From Fimbriimonadales bacterium (GTDB lineage: Bacteria; Armatimonadota; Fimbriimonadia; Fimbriimonadales; Fimbriimonadaceae): DNA of 41,165 nucleotides. The DNA is taken from contig JAOACB010000007.1 of the NCBI GenBank assembly GCA_026418055.1, forward strand, positions 1 through 41,165, written 5' to 3'. The translations under genes and the position numbers were made by a program. The number at the start of each line of letters is the position of its first letter. The first letter of the stretch is position 1. Shown here in pieces: positions 40,988-41,165 of the stretch. Under the pieces are notes generated by a model. That model was not told the origin of the DNA and made no database searches. It saw nothing but the letters and a program-made list of their open reading frames with translations.

Positions 40988-41165
40988 CGGGCCCGGCGCC
41001 CCGACTCCTCCTGCGGACCCAGTCCGTCAGCTCGTCCAGGCGCAAGTTCACCCCGAACGTGAGGTCTTCGGGGAACTTGCGCCAGATCACGTAAGGCTCG
41101 ACGCAGCCCGCCGCCTGCTGCAAGCGGAACCCGTAGTCGTACCAAGAGCGGCGCTCCAGGTCGTA
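40974..41165 (-). CDS. 3' end of an unidentified gene running off the right edge
   Basis: The last 63 codons of a minus-strand gene are present, ending at the TGA at 40974-40976. The start lies beyond the window. The peptide has natural composition (Ser-Trp-Tyr-Asp-Tyr-Gly-Phe-Arg-Leu-Gln-Gln-Ala, Glu-Pro-Tyr-Val-Ile-Trp-Arg-Lys-Phe-Pro, Leu-Arg-Leu-Asp-Glu-Leu-Thr-Asp-Trp-Val-Arg), unlike the low-complexity products of the other frames, so I treat it as real. No family is recognisable from this fragment. Confidence 0.6.
   Translation of the reverse strand, partial: YDLERRSWYDYGFRLQQAAGCVEPYVIWRKFPEDLTFGVNLRLDELTDWVRRRSRGAGPVTPR

Overview
The window is high-GC bacterial chromosome, most likely from the Armatimonadota (Fimbriimonadia-like). 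The lineage call is an inference. It rests on two type IV prepilin-like proteins with an Ala-Phe-Thr-Leu-Ile-Glu processing site followed by a Phe-Pro-Val-Phe-Ala run, on four secreted proteins ending in a PEP-CTERM tail (Val-Pro-Glu-Pro, hydrophobic stretch, Arg cluster), and on many secreted glycoside hydrolases. I see no insertion sequence, prophage, integrase or CRISPR array. The genes look like an intact, densely packed chromosome.

Left part (1-12.6 kb), nearly all on the minus strand: a GH3 beta-glucosidase coupled to an AGE-family sugar epimerase; a PEP-CTERM protein; then a three-gene operon (prepilin-like protein, DUF4465 PEP-CTERM protein, second PEP-CTERM protein) headed by a clear cobalamin riboswitch with its own promoter and a hairpin that hides the ribosome binding site. 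Upstream lies a sugar-responsive group: small lipoprotein, LacI-type regulator, prepilin-like protein, GH144-type glucanase and a uroporphyrinogen-decarboxylase-like protein. A 20-bp CG-centred LacI-type palindrome sits at its promoter.

Middle (12.6-26 kb): groES-groEL with a CIRCE-like operator over the promoter; a PEP-CTERM protein; a phytanoyl-CoA dioxygenase-like gene with a GH5-like hydrolase; a divergent MFS transporter; a GH130-type protein; tRNA-Thr(UGT); a DUF4382 lipoprotein with a secreted partner; and a transcarboxylase 5S-type subunit.

Right part (26-41 kb): a GH15 glucoamylase-like enzyme; a MacB-type adaptor and permease pair with no ATPase beside it; rpsD with a strong promoter; then a long minus-strand run (glycogen debranching enzyme, lipoprotein, dnaE, a Spy-like periplasmic protein, MmgE/PrpD, trpA) whose last genes overlap by 4 bp. 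The right edge holds a 69-residue unknown protein and the 3' end of a further gene.

The most interesting unit is the cobalamin-controlled surface-protein operon (5090-7672). The riboswitch is well supported by sequence and pairing. Its use to control a pseudopilin plus PEP-CTERM-anchored proteins suggests a cell-surface vitamin B12 capture system built differently from the TonB/BtuB type. That functional reading is inference.
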